Assembly (NCBI RefSeq): GCF_000186865.1
Contig: NW_008705566.1
Location: 2,225,699-2,289,698, forward strand
DNA length: 64,000 nucleotides
Source of the DNA: Aureococcus anophagefferens
Lineage: Eukaryota > Sar > Pelagophyceae > Pelagomonadales > Pelagomonadaceae
Reading direction: 5' to 3'
The notes beneath the pieces are model-generated. The model had not been told where the DNA came from. It did no database searches and worked only from the letters and a program-made list of their open reading frames with translations. Below, piece after piece: positions 26,443 to 35,594 of the stretch (position 1 is the stretch's first letter; every line of letters begins with the position of its first letter). The translations under genes and the position numbers were made by a program.

Positions 26443-28506
26443 TCAGGCGCCGCGCGCCGTCGGCGTGGGCGCGGCGCCCATGGGCTCGAGCTCCCACTCC
26501 GCGAGCCCCACCCAGAAGGCCTTGAACTTGTCGAGGCGGAGGTCGAGGCGGCTCTTGAGGAGCGGCGTGTCCGCGAAATTGAGGAGCACCTCGAGGGCCT
26601 CGGAGCGCTTGAGCACCGTGTCCAGACTCACCTCGACCTTGGACCAGAAGAGCTCCATGCGGCTGAAGACGACGTGGAGCTCGCCGAGGCACTTGAGGAG
26701 CGTCGACGCCGCGCCCGAGTGCTCGTCGTCGTCCCCGAGGCCGTCCGCGCCGTCGTCGGGCGCGCGCAGATCGTCGGCGGTCACGGGCAGCATCAGCTCG
26801 AGGATGTCGTCGTCGGAGCGCACGTTGAGGTCCAGCGACTCGCCGGGCTGCGCGACGACCGCGCCGGGCAGCGTCGGCGGCGACGTCGACCCGCGGCTCG
26901 GCGACCGCCGCGCGGCCGCGCGCGCGGGCGCCGCGGGCGGGCTCGGCCGCGCGGGCGACCGCGGCGGCGCGCTGAGGGCGAGGCGCGGCGAGCCCACGTC
27001 GAGGGGCGGGGGCCGCGGGAGGCCCGGCGCGGCCTTGGACTCGGCGGCGGGCGTCGACGGCGCGGGCGCGGGCGCCGCGGCGGCCTCGTCGGACGCCGAC
27101 GCCGCGAGGTCGCGCATGGCCCGCAGGTTCTCCGACTTGGACGCGGCGCACTCGCGGCCGAGCTCCGCCGTCCAGCCGCGCACGGCCAGCAGCACCGCGC
27201 GCGCCGCGTCCGCGTTCCGCGCGTCGACGGCGACCTTGAGGTCGTCGATCATCTCCAGCACGAGCAGCGCCGTGCCCCGCAGCTTCGTCGCCAGGGCCCG
27301 CGACGCCAGGGCGCGCTCGTGGTAGTCGAGGCCCGCGTCGCGGAGCCGCGGCGGGAGCGCCAACGCGGACGACGCGACGAGCGACGCGTGCGCGCCCGCC
27401 AGGCCCATGAAGCCCAGGTCCCCGTCGTGGTCCGCGACCTCCAAGCTCTTCGACGCCGCCGCCGCGAGGCCCGCGTCGGCGTCGCCGGCCTCGCGCGCGG
27501 CGCCGGGCGGCGTCGTCGGCGGCGTCAGCACCAGCGCGCGCTCCGCCCTCTCCGGGGGCGGGTGCCGCGGCCCGGGCCCGGCGCACCAGGGCGACGCCAG
27601 GGCGTCGGCGGCCGTCGCCCGGACCTCCGGGTCCGCGTTCAGCAGGTCCTCGACGAGCTTCCGCGCGGGCGCGGACAGCGCGTGCGGCACCTTGACGCCG
27701 AAGATGCGGCCGCGCTCGTCGCGGTGGTAGACGGGGAAGCGCGCCACGAGCATCACATAGAGCGTCACGCCCAGGGACCAGGAGTCGACCTTGGCGTCGT
27801 AGGCCATGGACCCGTCGCTCAGGTCCACGCCGGAGAAGTCCTCGGAGTCGTCGCCGTCGAGCTGGTCCATGTCGAGCGACCGAGCGCGCGGCTTCTGCAG
27901 CTCGACCTCCGGCGCGAGGTAGGACGGCGTGCCGACCATGGTGTGGGCCCTCGACCCGCCGTGGGCCGACGCGACGTGCTTGCTCAGCCCGAAGTCGACG
28001 AGCTTCACGACGTCCTCGCCGTCGCCCGTCACTAGGACGTTCTCGGGCTTGAGGTCCCGATGGATGACGTTGCGCTGGTGCATGTAGTCGACGGCCTTCA
28101 ACAGCTGGACGAAGATGGGCCGCGCGTCGGCCTCGGTGTAGTGGCCCCGGCTCAGGATCGCGTCGAAGAGCTCGCGGCCCTCGACGAGCTCCATGACCAA
28201 ACGCACGGTGTCGTCGTCGCCGAAGGCGCCGTAGAGGTGGACGATGTTCTCGTGCTCGAGCGTGCGCAGCACGTCGACCTCGCGCCGCAGCTTCTTGATC
28301 TTGAACGCGTCGCCGCCGTGCATGCGCAGCGCGCGGAGGTCCATCGTCTTCACCGCTACCCCCAGGCCGTCGGACCGCCGGTAGGCCTTGCGCACGACGC
28401 CGCTCGCGCCCCGGCCCAGCTCCTCGTCGGGCGCCGTGTAGAGGGCGTCGTAGTCGCTGAACGGCGCGAAGCTGCTGCACGCGCGCTCCAGGGCCGGGCG
28501 CTGCAT
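26443..28506 (-). CDS. Serine/threonine protein kinase (CAMK-like)
   Basis: 687 residues. Kinase domain ~20-315: glycine loop ELGRGASGVVRKAY, VAVK lysine (~52), catalytic HRDLKPENVL (~150), VDFGLSKHV and activation segment MVGTPSYLAPEVEL. Directly after the APE motif is an acidic ~35-residue insertion (RSLDMDQLDGDDSEDFSGVD), and then the normal VDSWSLGVTLYVML. The HRDLKPEN/GTPSYLAPE pattern and the lobe layout fit the CAMK group. No FHA, calmodulin-binding or EF-hand module was seen. The C-terminal ~370 residues are an Ala/Pro-rich linker plus a helical bundle (LHVVFSRMELFWSKVEVSLD and following). It should be catalytically active, since Lys, HRD and DFG are intact. Confidence 0.9.
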   Translation of the reverse strand: MQRPALERACSSFAPFSDYDALYTAPDEELGRGASGVVRKAYRRSDGLGVAVKTMDLRALRMHGGDAFKIKKLRREVDVLRTLEHENIVHLYGAFGDDDTVRLVMELVEGRELFDAILSRGHYTEADARPIFVQLLKAVDYMHQRNVIHRDLKPENVLVTGDGEDVVKLVDFGLSKHVASAHGGSRAHTMVGTPSYLAPEVELQKPRARSLDMDQLDGDDSEDFSGVDLSDGSMAYDAKVDSWSLGVTLYVMLVARFPVYHRDERGRIFGVKVPHALSAPARKLVEDLLNADPEVRATAADALASPWCAGPGPRHPPPERAERALVLTPPTTPPGAAREAGDADAGLAAAASKSLEVADHDGDLGFMGLAGAHASLVASSALALPPRLRDAGLDYHERALASRALATKLRGTALLVLEMIDDLKVAVDARNADAARAVLLAVRGWTAELGRECAASKSENLRAMRDLAASASDEAAAAPAPAPSTPAAESKAAPGLPRPPPLDVGSPRLALSAPPRSPARPSPPAAPARAAARRSPSRGSTSPPTLPGAVVAQPGESLDLNVRSDDDILELMLPVTADDLRAPDDGADGLGDDDEHSGAASTLLKCLGELHVVFSRMELFWSKVEVSLDTVLKRSEALEVLLNFADTPLLKSRLDLRLDKFKAFWVGLAEWELEPMGAAPTPTARGA

Positions 28507-28885
28507 CGGGAGCTGATCAAGGAGCCGGCGGCGAACGGCGGGGGGCGGTGCGGCGTGCGCGCCCGGGCCCGCGCCGTCGCCGGGTGCTCGACGAGCGCGC
28601 GTCGAATGAGTCGCGGCGGTCGCGGCGCGTCGGGGCTGCCCGGATCCTCGCGACGACGCCGTCCGACGCGCGTCGGGGTCGATGGAAGCGGCTTGCTTGC
28701 CGACGAGTGGTCGAGCGCTGTGACCATGGACGCCGATGATGGACGCCGTCGCGCGCGCGCGTCGTCGTCGCGCCCCGAGGGCTGCGGACGCCCGCGCGCC
28801 ACTCGTCGAAAACAGGGATCTTAGGGAGGGAGCTCCGCGGTGGCGCAGCCCGGGCGGCGGACAAGCCGCCCGAGTGTCCGCGCGC
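28507..28885. other. 379-base intergenic region between kinase and C2 genes
   Basis: No supportable gene. On the minus strand it contains a GGGCAGCCCC motif (plus 28632-28641), about 126 bases before the kinase ATG, and otherwise GC-rich sequence without recognisable structure. Confidence 0.4.
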
Positions 28886-30409
28886 CTACGTCTCCTGGAG
28901 CTTGAGCTGGGGCTCGTGGGGGAGCGAGTACTTGTTGATGTGCTTGCGCATCTGGTCGTTGCAGACGCGGGGGTGCTGCCGCTTCATCCAGTAGTAGGCG
29001 AGCGTGAGGCCGTGGATGCGCTCCTGGAGGTCCTCGATGGTGAAGTCGTCGACGGGCCCGTCGTTCGCGCGCTTCGCCTTGAGATCCTCGAGCTCGCGGC
29101 CGACCTTGCGCTGCGACATGAGCGCGGCGTCGCGCGCGTTCTCCGCCTTCGAGAGCTCCTTCTTGAGGCCCGCGATGGCGCGCTTGTGGTCGTCGAGCTC
29201 CTCGTCGAAGGCGTCGCGCGCGGCCTTCAACTTCAGCGAGCTCTTCTCGAGGGCCGTCTTGTCCTCGAGCGCGCGCCGCAGCTCGTCCTTCGTCTGCTTG
29301 AGCTTCTCGCGCGCGGCCTTCTCCTCGTCGTCCTTGCGCTTCAGGCGGCTCCGCTCGCCCTCGAGCTCCTTGGACGTGCGCTCGGCCTCGCGCCGCGCGC
29401 CGCCGAGCTCCGCCTGGAGGCGGAGCGTCGTGTCGGCGAGCGTCGACTGCGAGAGCCGCCGGTGGTGCGTGAGCCGGCTCCGGAGGCGGTCGATGGTCGT
29501 CTCGCGGTCCCGCACGAGCGCGGGCAGCTCCTCGAGCCGGAAGGCCGTCACGGAGACCATGACCTCGCCGAGCGTGTCCTCCTTGTAGAGGTGCGCGTCG
29601 TCGTGGAAGATGCGGATCGCCTTCGTCACGCGGCGCTGCATGTTCGTGTGCGAGTTGAGCTTGTCCTGCTCGCTCGTGAAGCAGGGCTCGACCTTGAGCC
29701 AGGCGCGGTCCAGCACCGTGAACACGGGCTCCTCGGGCAGCGGGTCCGGCAGCATGAGCGTCACCTTGCCGAGCAGGTCGTCGCTCGAGAAGTTCTCGTA
29801 GTCGAAGACGTAGAGCTCGATCTCGTAGAGGTCCTCGACGAACGCGAACATGACGTGGCTCCGCCAGACGGGGTTCAGGTTCTCGTTGATGACGCGCGTC
29901 TTGAGCTCCTGGTCCCCGTACTTGACGAGGATGTAGGGGTCCGACGTCTTCTTGCCGTCCGCGCCCGCGTTGTTGCCCAGAAGGCTCTTGGCCCGCCAGA
30001 GGCTCACGCTAAAGTAGAGCGCCGACGTGTCGTCGTCGTCGCCGTCGTCGCCGAACTCGCCGCCGGCCTCGCCCTCGTCGATCTCGATGTCCATCTCCGT
30101 CTGCGAGGGGGCGGGGGGTCCGGGGCGCGCCGCGCGCGCGCGCGCGGAGGTTCGGGTGCCACGCACGTGGATCTGGTGGCCGTGGCCCGGCTCCCGCCGG
30201 CTCGACGCGACGGACGACTGGTCGTTGTCGTGCTCGATGTCGATGTCGAAGTCCTCCCCCATGGTGTGGGGCTCGTTCTCCGTCGTGCCCTCGTTGACGC
30301 TCGTGCCGTCCTCGGAGTAGGCCTGGAACTTGAGGGCGCGCAGGTCCACCTTCTGGACCTGGCCCGACTCGCCCTCCTCGTTGATCGAGCCCAGGTCCCC
30401 GCGCGGCAT
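28886..30409 (-). CDS. C2-domain and coiled-coil protein
   Basis: 507 residues. An acidic N-terminus (~1-130, with FDIDIEHDNDQ and EMDIEIDEGEAGG) precedes a C2 domain (~130-280): LYFSVSLWRAKSLLGNN, KKTSDPYILVKYGDQELKTR, INENLNPVWRSHVMFAF and LYVFDYENFSSDDLLGKV. The Ca2+-binding Asp residues of loops 1 and 3 are largely present (SDPY, FDYENFSSDD), so calcium-dependent membrane binding is plausible. A continuous coiled coil rich in Arg/Glu/Lys (~310-450) and a compact end (IHGLTLAYYWMKRQHPRVC) follow. The layout suggests a membrane-tethering or trafficking adaptor; there is no transmembrane segment. A GGGCAGCCCG motif lies immediately upstream of the ATG. Confidence 0.82.
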   Translation of the reverse strand: MPRGDLGSINEEGESGQVQKVDLRALKFQAYSEDGTSVNEGTTENEPHTMGEDFDIDIEHDNDQSSVASSRREPGHGHQIHVRGTRTSARARAARPGPPAPSQTEMDIEIDEGEAGGEFGDDGDDDDTSALYFSVSLWRAKSLLGNNAGADGKKTSDPYILVKYGDQELKTRVINENLNPVWRSHVMFAFVEDLYEIELYVFDYENFSSDDLLGKVTLMLPDPLPEEPVFTVLDRAWLKVEPCFTSEQDKLNSHTNMQRRVTKAIRIFHDDAHLYKEDTLGEVMVSVTAFRLEELPALVRDRETTIDRLRSRLTHHRRLSQSTLADTTLRLQAELGGARREAERTSKELEGERSRLKRKDDEEKAAREKLKQTKDELRRALEDKTALEKSSLKLKAARDAFDEELDDHKRAIAGLKKELSKAENARDAALMSQRKVGRELEDLKAKRANDGPVDDFTIEDLQERIHGLTLAYYWMKRQHPRVCNDQMRKHINKYSLPHEPQLKLQET

Positions 30410-30421
30410 GGCGACGCGCGC

Positions 30422-30431
30422 GGGCTGCCCC
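30422..30431 (-). promoter_or_regulatory. GGGGCAGCCC motif 13 bases upstream of the C2 gene ATG
   Basis: It is sense-oriented on the minus strand and very close to the start codon. If it marks transcription start, the 5' UTR would be almost absent. Confidence 0.4.
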
Positions 30432-30618
30432 GTCCAACAACAGCTCGAACAGGAACAGGTCTATGGCTTGCAGCCCGCGTTTTGGGTAGGTAACTTTGGC
30501 CTAACTGACTGCACGATCGCCGAAACTTTGCCTCAAACTCCAGCTCGTGTCGAAATCGAGCAATCTTGACAAGCTCGACAGCCCGTGACGTCGGAAGGCC
30601 GCGGCGCGGCGCACTAGT

Positions 30619-31506
30619 ATGTCGCTCCTCGCGCAGCGCGCGCAGGCGTGGCTCGCGAAGAACGAGCGCGCCGAATCGCTCATCGTCATCGGCGCCTGGG
30701 CCGGCGCCTACTACGGCGTGCACCGCCTCGCCCGCGCGATCTCCAACGTCGCCGTGCCGCCGTCGAAGGACGGCGCGCCGGGATTTTTGGACGCGCCGCA
30801 GCCCAAGTATAGCGGCTGCACGCTGCGGAAGATCGTCGGCGCGCGCGCGGCGAGCTTCGCGCACGCCTTCGTGAGCTTCGGGTGGAGCTGCCGAACTTTA
30901 AGGTCGAGCTGGTGGCCCGCGCTGCGCGCCGCGGCGCCGCGCCTCGCGCAACGCTGGCCGCCGTTCCTGGGCCCGGCGCTCCGCGACCTGCTGCCGCTCC
31001 TCGCCTACGACGCGCCGAACCTGCTGCCCGGCGCGCGCGGCGTGCTCCGGCACAGCCTCGGCTACTTTGTGCAGGAGCTCTGGCACGTGCTGCGCAACGA
31101 GCCGGACCCCATCTTCGTCGCCCACCACCTCGCCTACCTCCTGGCGACGGGCCCCATCCTCGCGAGCGACAAAGGCTGGGCCATGATCGCCGTCGCGACC
31201 GTCTTCGCCGAGGTCACGAACCCGATCCAGCTCTCCTGGGAGATGGCCAAGGCCTTCGGGCTGCCGGACCTCTACGACGCGCTGAGCCTGCCCTTCACGG
31301 CGGCCTTCGCGCTCTGCCGCGGCCTGCTCATGCCGCTGGCCATGGTCGACATCGGCCTCTTCCTCGCGACGCGCGACCGGCCCGACCCGACGATGAAGTG
31401 GGCCTTCGGCCTCTTCGCCGTCGGCATCGCCGCGTCCTGCGTCTGGCTCGGCCAGCTCGTCTCGGGCTTCCGCAAGTACCGGCGCAAGAAGGCGGCGAAG
31501 AAGTAG
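30619..31506 (+). CDS. TLC-domain (TRAM/LAG1/CLN8) membrane protein
   Basis: 295 residues with about six hydrophobic segments, among them SLIVIGAWAGAYYGVHRLAR, WAMIAVATVFAEV, FTAAFALCRGLLMPLAMVDIGLFL and WAFGLFAVGIAASCVWLGQLV. The TLC core is visible as LRHSLGYFVQELWHVLRNEP (~138-157), then DPIFVAHHLAYLLATGPIL with the characteristic His pair, and VFAEVTNPIQLSW. TLC proteins act in ER membranes in ceramide synthesis or lipid sensing; the ceramide-synthase Lag1 motif is not intact, so a CLN8/TMEM-like lipid role is the better guess. It ends in the basic run YRRKKAAKK, possibly an ER-retention signal. Confidence 0.8.
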   Translation: MSLLAQRAQAWLAKNERAESLIVIGAWAGAYYGVHRLARAISNVAVPPSKDGAPGFLDAPQPKYSGCTLRKIVGARAASFAHAFVSFGWSCRTLRSSWWPALRAAAPRLAQRWPPFLGPALRDLLPLLAYDAPNLLPGARGVLRHSLGYFVQELWHVLRNEPDPIFVAHHLAYLLATGPILASDKGWAMIAVATVFAEVTNPIQLSWEMAKAFGLPDLYDALSLPFTAAFALCRGLLMPLAMVDIGLFLATRDRPDPTMKWAFGLFAVGIAASCVWLGQLVSGFRKYRRKKAAKK

Positions 31507-31528
31507 GCGCGCCCCGTTGTAACGCCTC

Positions 31529-34264
31529 TTAGCCGTTCCGATTCGGCGCGTTGCGCTTCCGCGCGGCCTTGGCGGCGTCGTCCTTGGCCTGCTGGCGCGC
31601 GCGCGCCTCCGCTGCTGCCTTCTTCAGGGCCTCGGGCACGGCGGGCGCGGCGGGCTTGGCGGCGGGCTTCGGCGCGGGCTTCGCCGGCGCGGCGGGCTTC
31701 GCCGGGGACGCGTCGCCCCCGAAGAACGAGAAGCCCTTGCTCGCGGGCGCGGGCTTGGCGGCCGGCGACGGCGACGGCGGCGGCGTGTAGAGCGAGAAGC
31801 CCTTGCTCGCGGGCGCAGCGGGCTTCGCGGCCGGCGACGGCGACGGCGGCGGCGCGTCCTCGCCGCCGCCGAAGAAGGAGAAGCCCGAGCCTTTGCTCGC
31901 CGGCTTCGGCGCGGGCGCGGGCGTCGGCTTCGGCGCGGGCGCGGGCGTCGGCCCGAAGAACGAGAACGACTGCTTCGCTTTTGGCGGCGAGGGCGCCTTC
32001 GGCGGCGGCGGCGCCTTCTTCGTCTCGGGCGCCTTGAAGGACGGCAGCGAGAAGGTCTGCTTCGGCGGCGCGGGCTTCTCGGGCGCGGGCGTCGGCGCGG
32101 GGCTCGGGCGCGGCGAGAAGAAGGACGAGGCCGCCGGCTTCGGCGGCGCCGCCGGTTTGGGCGCGGGGCTCGGGCTCGGGCGCGGCGAGAAGAAGGCGAA
32201 GGCCTCCTTCTTCGGCGGCGCCGGCGCGGGGCTCGGCGCGGGGCGCGGCGTCGGCGCGGCCGCCTTCTTCGGCGGCGACGGCGGCGGCTTGGGCAGGCTG
32301 AAGGCGGGCAGGCTGAACGCCGGCGCGTCCTTCTTCGCCGGCGCCGGTTTCGCCGCCGGGGGCTTCGCCGCGGGCGGTTTCGCCGCCGGCTTCGCGGGCT
32401 CCGGTGGCGGCGGCGGCGGGAGGCGGTCGATGATGCGCGCGCCCGGCGTGTCCGGCGCCTTCTGGAAGATCGTGCGCCCCGCGAGCTCGACGGCCGCCGT
32501 CGCCGGCGCGTCCGGCGGCGGCGGCGGCTTCTCCGCGGCGGCGCGCTCCGCGTCGACCTTGGCGTCGGCCGCGGCCTTCTGCGCGGCCTCGGCGGAGGCC
32601 TTGGCCTGCTCCGCGTTCGACTCGGCCTCCTTGCGCGCGCGCTCCGCGGCGAGCGCGGCGCGCTTGAACCGCTCGCGCGCCTCGTCGAGGTCCTCGTTCG
32701 ACGGCGGCGCCGCGCGCTTCTGCGGCGGCGGCGCCTTGGCCGGCGCCGTCGACGCGTTGGGCTGCAGCGCCGCGCGCGGGTCCGACAGCGCGGCGAGCGG
32801 GTCGGCCACGAAGGCCTGCGTCGCGCCGACGGTCGCCTGCACCGTCGAATCCAGGAGGCGGTTCGCCTCGTCGAGCTGGTACGCGACCTGGTCGTTGACG
32901 TCCTCGACGGTGCGCGTGACGTCGGCGGCCAAATTCTTCGAGGGAGCGACGAGTTCCTCGTACTTGGCCTCGTACTCCGCAAGCGTCGTCTCGAGGTCGG
33001 CCTTCGCGGCCGCGTACTGCGCGTTCGCCTCGGCGACGGACGCGTCGAGCGCCGCGCGGTTCGCCTCGAGCTCCAACAACGTCGCCCCCGCGGCGGAGAT
33101 GACGGGCTCCAGGCTGCGGTCGAGCTCCTCCTTCAGGTCCGCCGCGTCCTCGACGGCGCGCTCGAGCGGCGCGAGCGACTCCGCGAGCGCCTCCAGCGGG
33201 TTCGGCGCGCTCCGCAGGACGAAGCCCAGGGACACGCGGAAGACGCGCTCGTCGTCGTCGACGTGCACGGACGCCGCCTCGAGCGACCCGGGGAGTCGCG
33301 CGTCGACGACGACGCAGCGGCCGTCGTCCGACGAGACGCGGTAGTTCTCGAGCACGACGCCCTCGCGCGCGTAGGCCTCGCCCCAGGGCTTCGTCTTGGA
33401 TGCCTTCTTCAATGGTAAAGCCGGGAAGTCGGCGCCGACGACGACGCAGTCGTCGCTGAAGAGCGCGCCGACGACGCGGTCGCCCAAGACGCCGTCGGGC
33501 GGCAGGTAGAGCAGCTCCTGCAGCGCCGCGGACGCGATCTCGACCATGGTCGCCTCGCCGAAGGGCGGCTCGCGCCGCGCCGCGCCCCGCGGCGTCGCCG
33601 GCGTCTTCCGCACGAGCAGCTCGCCGAGCGCGAGGCCGAGCTGGCGGCCCCGGGGCAGCCCGAGCTTGCCGCCCAAGGCGGCCCAGACGGCGACGAAGAG
33701 GCCCTCGGCGCCGCGCGAGTCGTCGTCGCGGTCCGACGGCACGCCTAGAGACGCGAAGTAGCATTGGCCCGCCTCGTCGAAGGAGCAGCAGCCCGCCGTC
33801 GGCGCCGTCGCCCACTTCTGGCCCGTCGCCGCGAGCGGCGCGCCCTCGACGCCCGCCGGCGGCGCGTAGTCGGCCTCGTGGGCGCCGCTCAGGGCCACGC
33901 TGAACCAGACTGTGCGCGGGTCGCCGCCGTCGACGCGGTAGTCCGACGCCGTGACGCCGAGCGTGCCGCCGCAGGCCGCGCGGAGCGCCGCGAGGTCGCC
34001 GTTCCGGAGGTAGCGCTTCTTGCTCAGCCGCTCGCCGCGGCTGCTGAACCCGAAGTCCTCGCGCAGCGTCGCCGGCGCCGCGCGCCCAAAGTCCGCGACG
34101 ACGAAGGCCTTGGCGCGGTCCACGAGCGACGGCGGCGCCGGTTGCGGCGCGGCTTCGGACGCTTCCGACGACGATCGCAGCGGACGCGACGGCGCGCGGC
34201 GACGACGCGCTGGTGCGACCAGAGCGTCACAGCTCAGCACGAGGGCGCAGACGAGGATGCGCAT
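31529..34264 (-). CDS. Plastid-targeted protein with Phe-sticker repeats (pyrenoid-linker-like)
   Basis: 911 residues from the Met at 34264; the frame is open to 34327. The N-terminus RILVCALVLSCDALVAPARR is a signal peptide with an ASAFAP-like site and a basic transit region, typical for stramenopile plastid import. Residues ~40-380 look like two diverged SnoaL/NTF2-like domains (LREDFGFSSRGERLSKKRYL; LFSDDCVVVGADFPALP). A helical Ala/Glu-rich coiled coil (~390-560) follows. The last ~265 residues are disordered, rich in Pro, Ala and Lys, with aromatic stickers FSLPAFSLP, FAFFSPRP, SFFSPRP, FSLPSF, FSFFGP, FSFFGG, FSLYTP and FSFFGG. From the second sticker on these are spaced 22-29 residues apart. 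The repeat-and-spacer design resembles EPYC1- and PYCO1-type Rubisco linkers. Role is inference. Confidence 0.7.
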   Translation of the reverse strand: MRILVCALVLSCDALVAPARRRRAPSRPLRSSSEASEAAPQPAPPSLVDRAKAFVVADFGRAAPATLREDFGFSSRGERLSKKRYLRNGDLAALRAACGGTLGVTASDYRVDGGDPRTVWFSVALSGAHEADYAPPAGVEGAPLAATGQKWATAPTAGCCSFDEAGQCYFASLGVPSDRDDDSRGAEGLFVAVWAALGGKLGLPRGRQLGLALGELLVRKTPATPRGAARREPPFGEATMVEIASAALQELLYLPPDGVLGDRVVGALFSDDCVVVGADFPALPLKKASKTKPWGEAYAREGVVLENYRVSSDDGRCVVVDARLPGSLEAASVHVDDDERVFRVSLGFVLRSAPNPLEALAESLAPLERAVEDAADLKEELDRSLEPVISAAGATLLELEANRAALDASVAEANAQYAAAKADLETTLAEYEAKYEELVAPSKNLAADVTRTVEDVNDQVAYQLDEANRLLDSTVQATVGATQAFVADPLAALSDPRAALQPNASTAPAKAPPPQKRAAPPSNEDLDEARERFKRAALAAERARKEAESNAEQAKASAEAAQKAAADAKVDAERAAAEKPPPPPDAPATAAVELAGRTIFQKAPDTPGARIIDRLPPPPPPEPAKPAAKPPAAKPPAAKPAPAKKDAPAFSLPAFSLPKPPPSPPKKAAAPTPRPAPSPAPAPPKKEAFAFFSPRPSPSPAPKPAAPPKPAASSFFSPRPSPAPTPAPEKPAPPKQTFSLPSFKAPETKKAPPPPKAPSPPKAKQSFSFFGPTPAPAPKPTPAPAPKPASKGSGFSFFGGGEDAPPPSPSPAAKPAAPASKGFSLYTPPPSPSPAAKPAPASKGFSFFGGDASPAKPAAPAKPAPKPAAKPAAPAVPEALKKAAAEARARQQAKDDAAKAARKRNAPNRNG

Positions 34265-34483
34265 GCTGCAGGAACGCGGCGTGTGAGGTGCCGGCGGCGC
34301 GTGAGGTCGTGGGGCCGTCGCGATCATGTTGTCGAGCTCCGCGGAGCTCCGACGGCAACTACAATCATCAGGATACTGAGCTCACGATAGATTCACGATA
34401 CCGTCCCTGTACGGGCGCCGGAGCCGGAAGACGATGGGCAGGCGCATCTTGTCGTTCTAGGCGGCCTCCGGGTCGCGGCGACG

Positions 34484-35590
34484 ATGAGCGCCGACCCGGC
34501 GCCGAAGCCCCGGCCCGTGCGGCCGCGGCCGAGCGCGATCCTCATCCCGAAGACGAAGCCGGCACCCGTCGTCGTCGAGGGCTGGGCGCCGCCGACGGAC
34601 AACACGTGCGCGCCGAGCCTGCGGAGCTTCGCCGATGGCCCGCTGCCCCCCTGCGACGACGTGAGCTACAGCGCCGCGGGCATGGTGGGCATGTCCGAGG
34701 GCATCACGACCGTCGACCCCGAGGCGCGCGACGACCCGCCGCCGCCGCCGCCGCCGGACGACCCGCCGGCGTCGTCGAAGCGGCGGAGCTCCTGGGTCCA
34801 GAAGTTCTCCAAGGCGGGCTCGACGCCGTCGGCGTCGACGCCCTTCTCGTCCATGCGGAAGCGGCCGAGCGGCGGCAAGCGGGACGAGACGTCGAACCTG
34901 CGGGAGGCCGTCGACGCGTTCCGCGCGCGCGAGCGCGCGCTCCTCGCGCAGATCGAGACCCAGAAAGCGGCCTTCGACGCGCGCGAGGCCGCGCTGCGGT
35001 TCCAGCTCGCCGAGGCCGCGCGGCGCGAGGTCGAGCTCCGGGGCGACCTGGAGTCGCTGTCGCGGCGCGAGGACTCTCTGACGAAGCGCGTCCGCGACCT
35101 CGAGAAGCGCGCGGTCCCGGGCACGCCGGGCACGGCGCCGACGGACGACGGCGATTTGAGTCCGCTCTCCCGGAGCACCAAGTACCGGTCCAAGTGGCGC
35201 GCGGACGCGGGCGAGCAGCTGGCCTCGGCGCGGTCGGCCGACGCGTCGCGGCCGCGGAACTTGCGGGACCTCGAGTCGTCCTTCAAGCCCAAGCATGCTG
35301 CGACGCCGCCGCGGTCGCCCGCGTCCCTGACGGCGTCGCCGAAGCCGCTCCGGGCCATCACGCCGCCGCCCGGCGCGCCGCGCGACCGCGGCGAGCCGCG
35401 CGTGGAGAAGGCCGTCTCCGAGCTCATCGAGAAGGACAAGGCCCGCGAGGGCGACGTCCAGCGCATGCTCGAGATGGTCGCGAACCTCCAGAGCGAGATG
35501 GCGTCCCTCAAGCGCGAGAACGGGCGCCGCGACGCGGGCCCGCGGCCGCCGCCGGGCGAGGCGGGGTCCCGGATCCCCGAGTTGAGCTAA
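34484..35590 (+). CDS. Hypothetical coiled-coil protein
   Basis: 368 residues, not recognised. A Pro-rich N-terminus with a run of Pro (DDPPPPPPPDDPP) precedes a basic patch (KRRSSWVQKFSKAG), a coiled coil (~140-205, FRARERALLAQIETQKAAF and onward, with heptad Leu/Ala), a Pro/Ser/Thr-rich segment with many TPP and SP phospho-site-like motifs (~210-300), and a second short coiled coil (VQRMLEMVANLQSEMASLK). Likely an oligomeric cytoskeletal or scaffold protein. It ends 4 bases from the stop of the convergent TAF4-like gene. Confidence 0.6.
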   Translation: MSADPAPKPRPVRPRPSAILIPKTKPAPVVVEGWAPPTDNTCAPSLRSFADGPLPPCDDVSYSAAGMVGMSEGITTVDPEARDDPPPPPPPDDPPASSKRRSSWVQKFSKAGSTPSASTPFSSMRKRPSGGKRDETSNLREAVDAFRARERALLAQIETQKAAFDAREAALRFQLAEAARREVELRGDLESLSRREDSLTKRVRDLEKRAVPGTPGTAPTDDGDLSPLSRSTKYRSKWRADAGEQLASARSADASRPRNLRDLESSFKPKHAATPPRSPASLTASPKPLRAITPPPGAPRDRGEPRVEKAVSELIEKDKAREGDVQRMLEMVANLQSEMASLKRENGRRDAGPRPPPGEAGSRIPELS

Positions 35591-35594
35591 CTTT

